64,000 nucleotides of DNA from PALSA-693 sp963834725. GTDB lineage: Bacteria; Actinomycetota; Acidimicrobiia; Acidimicrobiales; Palsa-688. A model generated the notes under the pieces. The model worked only from the letters and a program-made list of their open reading frames with translations, was not told where the DNA came from and did not search any database. Below, piece after piece: positions 8,193-17,522 of this stretch. Positions within the stretch are counted from its first letter, which is position 1. Each line of letters opens with the position of its first letter. The stretch is from NCBI GenBank assembly GCA_963834725.1, contig CAWICN010000001.1, positions 3,658,001 to 3,722,000 of the forward strand. The letters run 5' to 3'. The translations under genes were made by a program, and so were the position numbers.

Positions 8193-8678
8193 TCATTCGA
8201 GCCCGAGACGGACTCGTAAGGGTGGCCCGATGAGTTCGGTGCCGTGTTGCTCGGCAACTTGGCGGATCGCTTCATCGTGGTCGGGACCGGCTTCGACTTC
8301 GGCCATCTTGTCGAACATGTCGAACAGGCCGCCGGGGGTCATGATGTTGATGGCTCGGACGGGTTCGGCTCCGTTGTGCAGGTTGTCGAAGGTGTGTGCC
8401 ACTCCGGGGGGGACGCTGAGGAAGTCACCGGGTCCGATATCGAACACATCGTCTCCGACTTGGATGGTCAGTGTGCCGTCGAGGATGTAGAAGGTGTCGT
8501 CTTGGTCGCGGTGCAGGTGCAGAGGCGGCCCGGTCATCGGCGCGACGGAGGCGGTGATGAGGTCGAAGCGGCCGGCAGTGTTGGACGCGTCTGCTTTGAA
8601 CAGGTGCGGGCTGCCTTTGGGTGACCGGCTCTGGTCGGGCTTGGCGAGGAGGTAGTTGCGAACTTCGATGGAGCTCAT
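8193..8678 (-). CDS. Cupin-domain protein
   Basis: 161 residues from ATG 8678. The single cupin barrel spans residues 40-115. Motif 1 is PLHLHRDQDDTFYILDG, with the two histidines and the glutamate position replaced by aspartate or threonine-like residues, and motif 2 is PGDFLSVPPGVAHTF. It resembles quercetin-dioxygenase-like cupins, which bind a divalent metal; enzymatic or sensing role unknown. The start overlaps the stop of the upstream cupin gene as ATGA, so both were one operon before the upstream gene was damaged. Confidence 0.85.
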   Translation of the reverse strand: MSSIEVRNYLLAKPDQSRSPKGSPHLFKADASNTAGRFDLITASVAPMTGPPLHLHRDQDDTFYILDGTLTIQVGDDVFDIGPGDFLSVPPGVAHTFDNLHNGAEPVRAINIMTPGGLFDMFDKMAEVEAGPDHDEAIRQVAEQHGTELIGPPLRVRLGLE

Positions 8679-9189
8679 GTCGTCGACACCTCGGCCAGGA
8701 TCTGCTCAGTGGTGAGGTCGTGGCCGTGGGCGGCGGAGGCGTGCTCGCGGATGGCGACGATCAGGTGGTCGAGCTGGTCGTCGGAGGCGACCCGGAACTC
8801 CACCCCGCGGGGGCAGCGCCCCAGGTGTCCGAAGAGGGCGCCTCCGGTGGCGGTGAAGTCGATGGCAACGCACGGTTCGTCACCGACCACCCAGGCGTCA
8901 TGGCCGGGGGCGACCACGTGTGCGTCGCCTGGCCCGAAGTCGCACTCGCGCCCGTCGTCCGTGCGGACGTGGAAGCGTCCGGAGATGATGTAACTGGAGT
9001 GGGCGACCTGGCAGGAGCGTGTGCCGAGGACTGGGGCCACGTCGGTCGACCATCTCCACCCCGGCTGGAAGACGGCCCGGGCGAAGGTGGCGCCGGGAAG
9101 GTTGACCACCTCGAGCTCTCCGTGGTCCATGCGCGCCGCTCGTCGGGTGTTCCAAGGTTCTTGACCTCGAAGGTTGGCTTGGTGTTCAT
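8675..9189 (-). pseudogene. Second cupin gene, frameshifted near its N-terminus
   Basis: The natural start is ATG 9189, with GGAGGAG a few bases upstream, giving MNTKPTFEVKNLGTPDERRA. The rest of the protein, HGELEVVNLPGATF, FQPGWRWSTDV, QVAHSSYIISGRF and PGHDAWVVGDEP, is in another phase. One base is missing near 9130-9136. The rebuilt 171-residue protein has the FQPGWRWS and PGHDAWVVGDEP blocks common to small actinobacterial cupins. An ATG at 9130 in the second frame could start a shortened protein, but it lacks a ribosome site. Overlaps the downstream cupin by 4 bases. Confidence 0.7.
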
Positions 9190-9282
9190 GCCTGGCTCCT
9201 CCTTGGTAATGCCTACTGGGAGCAGCCTGCGGCGGCAACGCAGGGTCGGGCATCGGGAAGAACACGTAATCGGCGGTGGCAA

Positions 9283-12110
9283 CTACGTAGTGCTCGTCGC
9301 TGATCCCGGTCCGACGGACGTGGCCGATGCCGGGACCAGCCGCGCCACGAGCTCGGTTCGGGAGCGGGCGCCCGCCTTTCGCAAAAGGGACTCGACGTGC
9401 TTTTCCACTGTGCGGGGCGACAGGTGCAGCCGGGAGGCGATTTCCTTGTTGGCCAGGCCCTCGGCCACCAGGCGCAGCACGTCGGCTTCGCTGGCGCTGA
9501 TCCCAGCGGCTGACCACGGGTTAGCGGCTTTCCCCGCCAGCAGTTCTTGGCATCGGCGGCTAAGAGCCGGCAGCGCTCGCTGATCGAATCGGTCGCCAGC
9601 GCCGGTGAGCCACGATCCAATGTCGGCCCAGCCGTCGGCGGCTGCCGCGGGCGCGGCCACGAGCCGGGCGAGATCAGCCCACCCTTCGCAGTTTGTCCAC
9701 CCAGTGTCGGCTTGGACGAGCAGCTCTTTGGCTCGCCTCATGTCCCCGCGCCGGCCGGCCAGAACCGCCTCGGCGTAGCCAATCATCGCCCGGTTCATAT
9801 CGATGGCCCCCACCCCGAGCCGGCGGGCCTCGTCGATCGCCGCCGGGGCCCGGCGGTCGCGCCTGGCAGCGAGCACGAGCGGCCAAAGCGCCCGCAGCGC
9901 AGCCGGCTCCGCATGGGGCAGCTTGGCCAAGATCGCCATGCCGCGGGCCCACGGCTCGATCGCCGCCTCCTCGTCACCGCCGAGCAAGAGGGCAGTGCCT
10001 CGACCGCCCCAGCACAGGCCCTCTAGGTTTCGGTCCTCAGGGGCGTCCGCCACCGCCGCGGCCGCAAATTCTCGGTTTCGGACAGGTTGGCTCGCAGGCC
10101 GGCGCTGCCAGCGAGCATGGCCAGCGCCTTGGCTCGCACCTGGTTTAGCCGCAGCAGTTCGGCGATGGCGATCGCGGAGTTGGCGTGGGCGTCGCAGGCG
10201 TCGAGGTCCCAACGGCAGGTGAAAGCCGCGGCCAGTTGCAGGTTCAACACCGCGGCAGTGCTCATCGCTCCCGTCTGCTCGGCGGCGCTGCGGGCCTGCA
10301 GCAGCCGGTCCACTCCGGCGTGGTCGAAAAGGTCGATCGTGCCCAGCTCATGAAGGGCACGTAGGCGCCAGAGTGGCAGGTCGGCGGCCTCGGCGGTCAC
10401 CAACGCGCTCTCGAACGCCGCTCGGGCTGCTGGCAGATCCACCAAGCGGTGGCTGCGTCCGAGAATCTCGAACGCGTGACAACGCACGTCTGGGTTGACG
10501 CCTTCGGTCTGAAGGACTTGTTCGACGAGGGTGCGGGCGGTCTCGTAGTCGTCGGCTGCCATCGCCACGTCGGCTTCGAGGACGGCGACGCGAGCTTTCG
10601 CTGAGGGCACCGATCCGGCGGCCCGCTGCGCCTGGCCGAGATGGTGGCGGGCCATCTGCCAGCGCGACGCGCCCACGCCGGCCTGGGCCAGTCGAAGGTG
10701 CGCTTCCACACGCACGCCAGCCGTATCGGGATCGGAGCCGACCCGGGCGATCAGCCCTCCCCCGGCGGCGGCGGCCTCCTCCACCCGCCCGGCCAGGGCC
10801 AACGCCTCGATCAGGTCCAGTTCAACTTCGTCCTGACCGGCCGCTCCTGCGAGGAGGTCAGCGGCCCGGCGAAGCGCGTCGACCGCCGTGGCCAACGCGC
10901 CCCGCGACAGCGCCCGCCGTCCCGATTCCGCCAACATCGCCCCGGCGCGACGGCGGTCGCCGGCCCGCAAAGCGAGATCGACCGCCAACTCGTGGCGAGC
11001 CTCGTCCAGCTGTGGATACGCCGCTGCCAGAGCCCCCAACGCTGAAGCGGCAAACTGGCGTTGGCGAGGCGCAAGCAGAGTGGCCAACACCGCGTCTCTG
11101 GTCAGCGCGTGACGGAAGCGAACCTCCGGCCCCCGGCTGATCAGCAGCAACGAGTCGACACCTGCGCCGAGAGCGGCGGCCACGGCGTCGTCATCCTGTC
11201 CGGTCATCGCCGAAAGGAGCTCCCAGTCGAACTGGCGGCCCAGAACCGCCGCCGCTGCGATCACGTCTCGCTGCCCGCCGGGGAGCGCGTCGAGCCTGGC
11301 GGACACGGTGGCCGCGAAATCGGCCGGCAACCCCGGCGACGCCAGCAGATCCTCCACCAGCAACGGGATGCCCTCCGAGGTCTGTCAGACCCGCTCGATG
11401 ACATCGATCGGCGCGTCTGGCTGGCAGGCTCGCACCATCTCCGCTGACTGGTCGGGCTCCAGCCGGTCCAGCGCTAGGTAGGTGACGCCCGGCCGTCCCC
11501 GTTGGCGGCGGGCTGCGTCCAACGCGGCAGTGGCCGGGCTGTCACGCAGGGTCAACACCAAAAACACCGGCACCTCAGCAAGGTTGTCGGCGAGGTACTC
11601 GACGAGCGAAACGGTGTCCGGGTCAGCCCAATGGAGGTCCTCCAACACAATCACCAACCCCATCGGGCTGGCCCGCGTCACCAACTGAAGGACCGCCTCT
11701 CCCCGCAGGCTCTCCGGGGCGTCAGCCGAGGCGGCCGGTTCGATCAGGGTCGGCAGCAGAGGGTGCAGCAACGGAAGCCACGGCTCCAGGCCCGGATCGT
11801 CGGGCACGGGGCTGCGCCGGAACAATTGCAGCAAGGCCTCCGCGATGGGCCGGTACGCGGCCGACACCGATCCCGGAACCGCCCGACCGGACACCACGGG
11901 AAGGCCTTGCCGACTCGCCCAGCCAGCCACCTCCCGGGTGAGGCGGGACTTCCCGATCCCGGCCTCGCCCACCAGCAACACGCTCTGACCGGCGCCTGCC
12001 ACCACGGCGGCCAGAGCCCGACGCAGGCCCACCAGCTCAGCCTCGCGGCCCACCACGACAGGACAAAGCTGCTGCACCACCCACCCAGTCTGCCCGGGAC
12101 CGGTCACCAA
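9283..12110 (-). pseudogene. LuxR-family AAA ATPase regulator (MalT/LAL-like) broken by one TGA and one frameshift
   Basis: Three pieces join into one regulator of about 940 residues. The first (from 12110) has VGREAELVGLRRAL, Walker A GEAGIGKSRL and Walker B-like VIVLEDLHWADPD. It meets an in-frame TGA at 11385-11387, after VIERV, and the same frame resumes with QTSEGIPLLVEDLLASP, the usual continuation in this family. A long TPR-like helical region follows, until one base is lost near 10066-10074. The last frame ends in a LuxR helix-turn-helix (SEADVLRLVAEGLANKEIA, SPRTVEKHVESLLRKAG). Intact members are ATP-dependent transcription activators. As written it cannot function. It may have governed the adjacent cupin genes on the same strand. 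Confidence 0.85.
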
Positions 12111-12280
12111 CCACCGGCCGTCGCACCGAAGAGTCAGCCGCCCTTGGAGATGACCACTTCGGTCGTCCCAGAATGTTCAGCCACCATGCCCCCTAAGGAC
12201 GGTACCGCAGCGCCCTCTGCCGCCGGCTCCCGGACGATTCTGTGGCCCGCTATCTCTCCGATGACGGAAACTGGTGACTC

Positions 12281-13081
12281 GTGACCCACTATTCGGAGCC
12301 AGCACGCGAGCCTCATCAGGCTAGGGGGGCGGCCGAGTCCTTCGGGTCGGACGCCCGTCGGTACCAGCGGGCCCGGCCGGGCTATCCAGACGCCATGGTG
12401 AGGCGGATCCTCGACGCCAGTCCCGGTCGCGATGTGGTCGATGTCGGCTGCGGAACCGGCATCGCCGCCCGCCAGTTCCGCGTCGCCGGCTGCCGGGTGC
12501 TCGGTGTCGAACCGGACGAGAGGATGGCCGAACTCGCCCGGCAAAGTGGAATTGAAGTCGAGGTGTCGACCTTCGAGAACTGGGACCCAGCCGGCCGAGT
12601 GTTCGACATGGTCATCGCCGCTCAGGCCTGGCATTGGGTCGACCCTGTCGCTGGTGCGGCCAAGGCCGCTCAGGTCCTTGAGCGCGGCGGACGCTTCGCT
12701 GGTTTTTGGAACGCCTTCAAGCCTCCTGCTCAGCTCGGCGAAGCCTTCGCCGATGTGTATCGGCGTGTCCAGACCGGACTGCCCTTCAACCCTTGGGCGG
12801 GGTCTGCTCTCGATGGGTACCAGACGATGTGCGACAAGGCGGCCGCCGGCCTCGGACAGTCCGGCCGGTTCAATGAACCCGAGCGGTGGCAGTTCGACTG
12901 GGATCGCCCCTACAGCCGCGACGAGTGGCTGGACGAAGTGCCGACCCTTGGCGGCCACAGCCAGATTCCGCCGGCCGAACTCGAACGTGTACTGGCTGGC
13001 ATCGGCGAGGCGATCGACGACTCCGGTGGCAGCTTCGCTATGGGCTATGCCACCGTTGTGATCACCGCGATAAGCCGCTAA
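12281..13081 (+). CDS. Class I SAM-dependent methyltransferase
   Basis: 266 residues from GTG 12281. The Rossmann core is at residues 30-145: motif I VVDVGCGTGIAARQF, acidic ligand at the end of strand 2 in VLGVEPDERM, motif III-IV FDMVIAAQAWHWVDP, then GGRFAGFWN. The C-terminal part (FDWDRPYSRDEWLDEVPTLGG) matches the Methyltransf_11-type proteins that often begin FGSDARRYQRARPGYP. Substrate unknown, cytoplasmic. Divergent from the broken LuxR regulator, with about 170 bp between them. Ribosome site weak. Confidence 0.8.
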   Translation: MTHYSEPAREPHQARGAAESFGSDARRYQRARPGYPDAMVRRILDASPGRDVVDVGCGTGIAARQFRVAGCRVLGVEPDERMAELARQSGIEVEVSTFENWDPAGRVFDMVIAAQAWHWVDPVAGAAKAAQVLERGGRFAGFWNAFKPPAQLGEAFADVYRRVQTGLPFNPWAGSALDGYQTMCDKAAAGLGQSGRFNEPERWQFDWDRPYSRDEWLDEVPTLGGHSQIPPAELERVLAGIGEAIDDSGGSFAMGYATVVITAISR

Positions 13082-13280
13082 GAGCGACCACTCCACACTC
13101 TGTCATGCACGTCCCGCCGGCGCGGCGGCTTGTGCCGACCCGCAGCGCCACGAAATCTACGACGGCGGGCCGCCGAACCGCCCCAATAAGACGGATCGCG
13201 CCTATTCCGATAGTCCAATGGGCACCTGTCACCGATCGCCGGAAATGAGTGGGCAGCACAGAAGCGCGGGCGAGCGCCCC

Positions 13281-13295
13281 GAGCGGTAGCGTCGT
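13281..13295 (+). promoter_or_regulatory. Possible -10 element of a leaderless transcript
   Basis: GAGCGGTAGCGTCGT, with TAGCGT at 13287-13292, lies 7 bases before the GTG at 13300, which has no ribosome site. This spacing fits a transcript starting at the start codon. The same 15-mer occurs at 54041-54055. Confidence 0.4.
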
Positions 13296-13299
13296 CGTC

Positions 13300-13779
13300 G
13301 TGGGATTTGGGGCGCGGTTGGCGTACGCGATGGACCGCGTATATGACCGGATGCGGGACCCGTCCGTGTTCCGCATTGGCCGGCACGACGCGTCCAGCGG
13401 AACCTTCGACACACTTCGGGGCTGCAAGTACGGCTTGCTGGTGACTTTCCGGCGGAACGGGGATCCTGTTCCCTCGCCGGTGTGGATGGCAGTCGACGGT
13501 GAGGGCCGGGCCTACATCCAGACCGGGGCGAAGAGTGGGAAGGTCAAGCGCATTCGTAACGATCCTTTGGCTCTGATCGCCTCGTCTAACGTGCGCGGAA
13601 AGCCAAGAGGCCCCGTGCTCGGAGCTACCGCCCGGATCCTTCCCAGGCAAGAGTGGACGCACGCCGAGGCCACACTCGTGGCGGCTTTCGGCTTGGGACG
13701 AAAGCTTTACCAGCGCGCGTTCCCCATGGGGGACGAGGTCGTCGCCTACCTGGAGGTAACGCCTGTCTCAGATGCTTGA
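13300..13779 (+). CDS. PPOX-class, probably F420-dependent, oxidoreductase
   Basis: 159 residues if started at GTG 13300; ATG 13330 is an alternative. The split-barrel flavin/deazaflavin fold is shown by LRGCKYGLLVTFRRNGDPVP, PVWMAVDGEGRAYIQTGAKSGKVKRIRNDP and ARILPRQEW. The order KxxLxTxRxxGxPxxTPVW then KxKRxRxxP is the signature of the F420-dependent PPOX group (TIGR03666-like). Such enzymes use cofactor F420 or FMN to reduce varied substrates; the natural one is unknown. No operon partner. Confidence 0.8.
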   Translation: MGFGARLAYAMDRVYDRMRDPSVFRIGRHDASSGTFDTLRGCKYGLLVTFRRNGDPVPSPVWMAVDGEGRAYIQTGAKSGKVKRIRNDPLALIASSNVRGKPRGPVLGATARILPRQEWTHAEATLVAAFGLGRKLYQRAFPMGDEVVAYLEVTPVSDA

Positions 13780-14040
13780 CCGTGCACCAAGGAAAGGGAC
13801 CAGAAGAGGTTCCTCGACTTCCAAGCGCGAATCTGTCACAGAACAGCCGCTAATTTCGGCCCCTAACCGCGTCGGGCAACCGCCCCATTTCGCCGGGTGA
13901 TGCTCGCTATCGGTGCCATGGTGGTCCCGGTTAGGACCGCCCGACCTGTCGTATGAACGGGGTGACATGCGACGCTCGATTCCTGGCCGACCGTCTGGCC
14001 TACCGATGAGTCGCGGCGTGCTCTACCGTCTCAACAGGTG

Positions 14041-14706
14041 ATGGCGACCTACGCGCTGATTCACGGGGCTGGTTCGGACTCGTGGTACTGGCACCTTGTG
14101 GTACCTGAGCTGGAGGCGCGCGGCCACGACGTGGTTGCACCGGACTTGCCCTGTGACGACGACAGGGCCGGGCTGGCCGACTACGCCGAGATCGTCATCG
14201 ATGCCATCGGCGACCGCTCCCGGGTCATTTTGGTCGCCCAGTCTCTGGCTGGGTTCACGGCCCCTCTGGTCGCAGCTCGGATCCCGGTGGAGCTGATGAT
14301 CCTGGTGGCGGCCATGGTGCCTAGACCGGGCGAGGCGCCTGGGGAGTGGTGGGCGAACACCGGGCACGTCTTTCCCGAGCCGTTCGACCCGGTTCAGGTC
14401 TTCTGCCACGACCTTCCGCCGGGTCTGACGGCCGAGGCGGGCGATCACGCTCGGGCCCAGTCGTCGACTCCTTTCGAGAAGCCCTGGCCGCTGGTGGCTT
14501 GGCCCAACGTCCCTACTCGGTTCGTGCTGTGTCGGGATGACCGGTTCTTTCCCGCCGACTTCCAGCGCCGGGTGGTAGCTGAGCGCCTGGGGATTGAGCC
14601 TGATGAGATGGACGGCGGTCACCTGCCCGCCCTGGCCCGTCCCCGAGAGCTGGTTCAACGACTAGAGGCCTACCGGGGCCAGCTGGTACCAAGCCGAGAG
14701 CCCTAG
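14041..14706 (+). CDS. Alpha/beta-hydrolase
   Basis: 221 residues from ATG 14041 (a GTG at 14038 is directly in front). Residues 3-14 YALIHGAGSDSW form the oxyanion-loop region. The nucleophile elbow is VAQSLAG with serine near residue 75. PTRFVLCRDDRFFPADF carries the acidic residue and MDGGHLPALARP the catalytic histidine. The layout matches small actinobacterial esterase-like hydrolases close to pheromone-type methylesterases. Substrate unknown. TACCGT about 8 bases before the GTG may be the -10 of a leaderless transcript. The next gene follows after 12 bases, so they are probably co-transcribed. Confidence 0.8.
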   Translation: MATYALIHGAGSDSWYWHLVVPELEARGHDVVAPDLPCDDDRAGLADYAEIVIDAIGDRSRVILVAQSLAGFTAPLVAARIPVELMILVAAMVPRPGEAPGEWWANTGHVFPEPFDPVQVFCHDLPPGLTAEAGDHARAQSSTPFEKPWPLVAWPNVPTRFVLCRDDRFFPADFQRRVVAERLGIEPDEMDGGHLPALARPRELVQRLEAYRGQLVPSREP

Positions 14707-14718
14707 AGAGGGGGGGAG

Positions 14719-15072
14719 ATGTCCGCCGAGGAAGTCGACCGTTACCTGTCTGGGATCGAGGAACCCAAGCGGGCCACGCTTGAGCGGCTGCGTCACTCGA
14801 TCCTCAAAGTCGTCCCCGACGCGGAGCAAGGCATCTCGTACGGCATGCCCGCCTTCCGTATTAACGGCAAGGTCGTCGCCGGTTTCGCCGCCTTCAAGAA
14901 CCACCTCACCTACGCACCTCACAGCGGCTCGGTACTCGGCCAGCTTGGCGACGAACTTGCCGGCTACGCGATGTCCAAGGGCGCCCTGCGGTTCCCGATC
15001 GACGAGCCCCTGCCCGACGACCTGGTCCAGAAGCTGGTAACGATCCGGCTTCACCAAGTTCACCGCCGTTGA
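14719..15072 (+). CDS. DUF1801 / frataxin-like (YdhG-type) protein
   Basis: 117 residues from ATG 14719, behind a GAGAGGGGGGGAG ribosome site. The pattern VDRYLSGIEEPKRATLERLRHSILKV, GISYGMPAFRINGKVVAGFAAFKNHLTYAPHSG and KGALRFPIDEPLPDDLVQKLVTIR is that of DUF1801, which is structurally similar to frataxin and sometimes called an iron chaperone. The biochemical role is unproven for this family. Follows the hydrolase gene by 12 bases on the same strand. Confidence 0.8.
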   Translation: MSAEEVDRYLSGIEEPKRATLERLRHSILKVVPDAEQGISYGMPAFRINGKVVAGFAAFKNHLTYAPHSGSVLGQLGDELAGYAMSKGALRFPIDEPLPDDLVQKLVTIRLHQVHRR

Positions 15073-15240
15073 GCGTCTGTCCCCAAAACACGCGCGTCGC
15101 CCATATCCATCCTTGACAGATAGCGCTGATCGCCGGCTCCAGGTGACATTGTCCGCCTGCCGGGAGCAACGCACTGACGGGTTGCGGGGAGGGTCACGTT
15201 CGTCGTCTAACAAGACGCTCCTGATACCTCCCGGCGTTGA

Positions 15241-15262
15241 CATATACCTATATCGGAATATG
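15241..15262 (+). promoter_or_regulatory. 22-bp imperfect palindrome overlapping the ArsR start codon
   Basis: CATATACCTATATCGGAATATG is symmetric except for two base pairs. Its last three bases are the ATG of the ArsR-like gene. A TTGACA lies at 15237-15242. ArsR-family repressors bind AT-rich dyads at their own promoters, so this is a good candidate operator. Confidence 0.6.
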
Positions 15263-15612
15263 ATTGAGCCGTTGGCACGAGCAGCGACGACGTCGGACGT
15301 CTTCAACGCGATTGCCGAGCCGCGGCGCCGGGAGATCCTGGTGCTGCTGGGCGGGGTGAGGCGCCGGTGACCGAGTTGGCCCAGGAGCTGGGGATGACAC
15401 AGCCGGGGGCGTCCAAACACCTGCGGGTGCTCCGGGAGGTGGGACTGGTACGGGACCGCAAGGCAGGCAAGCAACGCCTGTACGGTCTTGACGCCCGAGG
15501 GCTGCGACCGGTTCACGAGTGGAGCGGCGGGTTCGAGCGGTTCTGGAACGAGAGCTTCGACCGGCTGGACGAGTACGTGCAGGACCTCGAGCAGGCAAGA
15601 TGGGAGGAGTAG
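15260..15612 (+). pseudogene. ArsR-family repressor with a single-base frameshift
   Basis: From ATG 15260 the frame gives an N-terminal winged-helix start, DVFNAIAEPRRREILVLLGG, then runs into a premature TGA at 15368-15370. The next phase continues with VTELAQELGMTQPGASKHLRVLREVGLVRDRKAGKQ, the recognition helix and wing of ArsR proteins. Restoring one G in the run at 15353-15356 rebuilds a protein of 117 residues. No metal-binding cysteines are visible, as expected for the ArsR proteins paired with SRPBCC partners. A GTG at 15367 overlaps the stop as GTGA, but a protein starting there would lack half the DNA-binding domain. Confidence 0.8.
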
Positions 15613-15615
15613 CTG

Positions 15616-16122
15616 ATGAGCGCGACGGGACGAGGAGCGCCGGCGCAGTCCGCGACGGCCGACCGTGAGATCGTGATCTCCCGGGTTATCAGTGCCCCCC
15701 GGGAGCTGGTGTTCGAGGCGTTCAGCGAGGTGCGGCACCTGTCGCGGTGGTGGGGGCCGGAAGGGTTCACTACCACCACGCGGGCGTTCGAGTTCCGCGT
15801 CGGCGGGGAGTGGGACTTCGTGATGCATGGACCGGACGGGACGGACTACCAGGAGTGGATCTCCTGGACCGAGATCGCCCCGCCGGAGCGGACCGCGCTC
15901 CTCCACGGCGAGTCCCGCGGCGACCCGAACGCCTTCGAGTCGGTCCTCACGTTCGCGCACCACGGGGCGGCGACGCGGATCGAGATGCGCACCGTGTTCC
16001 CCACCAAGGAGCTGCGCGACGAGGCGGTCCAGAAGTACCACGCGATCGAGGGCGGCGAGCAGACCCTCAGCCACCTCGCTGCCTACGTCACAGAGATCCT
16101 TGGGAAGGGCGTTGAGGACTGA
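15616..16122 (+). CDS. SRPBCC (AHSA1-like) domain protein
   Basis: 168 residues from ATG 15616, starting 3 bases after the ArsR stop. REIVISRVISAPRELVFEAFSEVRHLSRWWGPEGFTT, RVGGEWDFVMHGPDGTDY and GGEQTLSHLAAYV are typical of the START-like fold related to the Hsp90 activator Aha1. In Actinobacteria such genes sit behind an ArsR gene and are controlled by it. The fold binds hydrophobic ligands; the ligand here is unknown. With the ArsR gene damaged, expression may be constitutive. Confidence 0.8.
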   Translation: MSATGRGAPAQSATADREIVISRVISAPRELVFEAFSEVRHLSRWWGPEGFTTTTRAFEFRVGGEWDFVMHGPDGTDYQEWISWTEIAPPERTALLHGESRGDPNAFESVLTFAHHGAATRIEMRTVFPTKELRDEAVQKYHAIEGGEQTLSHLAAYVTEILGKGVED

Positions 16123-16216
16123 TGGCCACCGCCTTGGGGGTGTCAGCGATGATCGGACCAATCGCTGCCCGTCAGCCCTTCCGTTACGCCATCGAATCGA
16201 TCATGAAGGAATCGCC

Positions 16217-16860
16217 ATGTCCCGCACGCGCGTCCACAACCTGAATATCTCCCTCGACGGCTACGCGGCTGGAGATCACGTGACGTTCGAGGAGCCGATC
16301 GGCGGTGCCGGACGGCTCTTTGCTTCCTTCGACGGTCGAGCGATTCACGGAGTGGACAAAGTGGATGCCCCCTTCACCCTCGATCGCGCCCTGACCAGCA
16401 TGTGGGGCCAGGGCATCGGCGCCGAGATCATGGGACGCCGCAAGTTCGGACCCCAGGTCGGCCCATGGCCCGACGACGGGTGGCGAGGCTGGTGGGACGA
16501 CCAGCCGCCATTCCAAACACCGTATTCGTCCTGACTCACCACCCCCATCCAACTATCGACTTCCCCAACGGCACGAGCTTCCGGTTCGTAGACGGGCCGC
16601 CGCACGAGGTGCTTCGCCTAGCCCAGGAGGCCGCCGACGGCCGCGACGTCCGCATCGGCGGCGGCCCCTCGACGGTCCGCCAGTTCCTAGAGGCCGACCT
16701 GATCGACTTCATGCACTTGGTCATCGTCCCGATCACTCTCGGGCGCGGCGTATCACTGTGGGAAGGAACAGACGGCATCGAAGATCGCTTCACCGTCGAG
16801 TCGGTGTCCTCACCAAGTGGCCTCATTCATCAGCTCTGGAACAAGAACCACCACACCTGA
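16217..16860 (+). pseudogene. RibD C-terminal/dihydrofolate-reductase-like protein with one frameshift
   Basis: ATG 16217 follows an AAGGA ribosome site. The first phase encodes RVHNLNISLDGYAAG, GAEIMGRRKFGPQVGPW and WWDDQPPFQTP, then ends at a TGA near 16533. The next phase continues with VFVLTHHPHPTIDFPNGTSF, VRIGGGPSTVRQFLEADLID and LGRGVSLWEG. One missing G near 16522 (CCGTATT for CCGGTATT) rejoins them into 214 residues. Members are NADPH-dependent reductases of the DHFR fold, mostly without known substrate. Follows the SRPBCC gene by 94 bases. Confidence 0.8.
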
Positions 16861-17305
16861 GCCGAAAGCCCAGCGTCCCTCCCCCCGAATCCTCACACGG
16901 GCGCTGGCGCGCCGGGCGAGGCATCCCAGAACAACGCAACACGCGTCCCCGAACCACCAGTCGCCGGGCATCCTCAAACGCCGGGTAGGCAGGATGGTGG
17001 CGTCGTCGCCGGGCGTCCCCTAACCGCAGCCCATAATCCCGAGCGCCGTGACGGCGGCTGTTGAGACCGATCGCCGCGTTGTGTCGCCGGAAAGCCGCTC
17101 AGTTGGACTTTGGGCTGGTAGGACGGCATTTCTGTGGGGTTGCGACTGGGTAGTGCATGTCACTTCCCACCCCGCGATCGGCACCGCTGATAAACAGTCT
17201 TATCCCACAAACCCTTAGGGTCCCAGAGGACGTCACAGGCCCGCCGTAGCCTTGGAGCGCGCCGATACCGGCAAGCTCTGCAGAGGCGCCCAACCGCCTG
17301 TTCCG
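16861..17305. other. 445 bp intergenic stretch with dispersed-motif copies
   Basis: No gene seen. Contains an exact second copy of AACACGCGTCCCCGAA at 16938-16953 and related GCGTCCCCTAACCGC and TCGCCGGGC segments near 16960-17030. Confidence 0.5.
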
Positions 17306-17522
17306 GTGACGCCGCTGCGCCCGCTGAGCGCCGAGCTGGCCGCCCTCTTCCAGCAGGCTGACGCCCTCGGGGAGCGGTCCAAGGCTGACAACACCCTCCG
17401 CGCCTATCGCTCGGACTGGGTCCGTTTCGAGCGGTGGTGCACGATGCGCCAGCTGCCCAGCCTTCCAACGAACCAGAAGATCCTGAAGGCGTACTTGACT
17501 GACGCTTCCGGGCGACCATCGC
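17306..17522 (+). pseudogene. N-terminal remnant of a tyrosine recombinase
   Basis: The frame from GTG 17306 reads LRPLSAELAALFQQADALGE then NTLRAYRSDWVRFERWCTMRQLPSLP, the SAM-like core-binding domain of phage-type integrases. After about residue 70 the similarity stops (TNQKILKAYLTDASGRPS) and the DNA changes into a different gene remnant on the other strand. The catalytic domain is absent, so this is a truncated fragment. The family normally has about 350 residues. Confidence 0.6.

Noticed and set aside
9130..9130. ATG 9130 as the true start of the second cupin
   Set aside because: It lacks a ribosome site, while ATG 9189 has GGAGGAG and conserved N-terminal residues in the shifted phase.
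4656..11387. TGA recoded as tryptophan, or as selenocysteine
   Set aside because: Many intact genes in the window end with TGA (gyrA, gyrB, recF, SDR and others) and no SECIS-like structure or selenocysteine gene is seen. Nonsense mutation is simpler.
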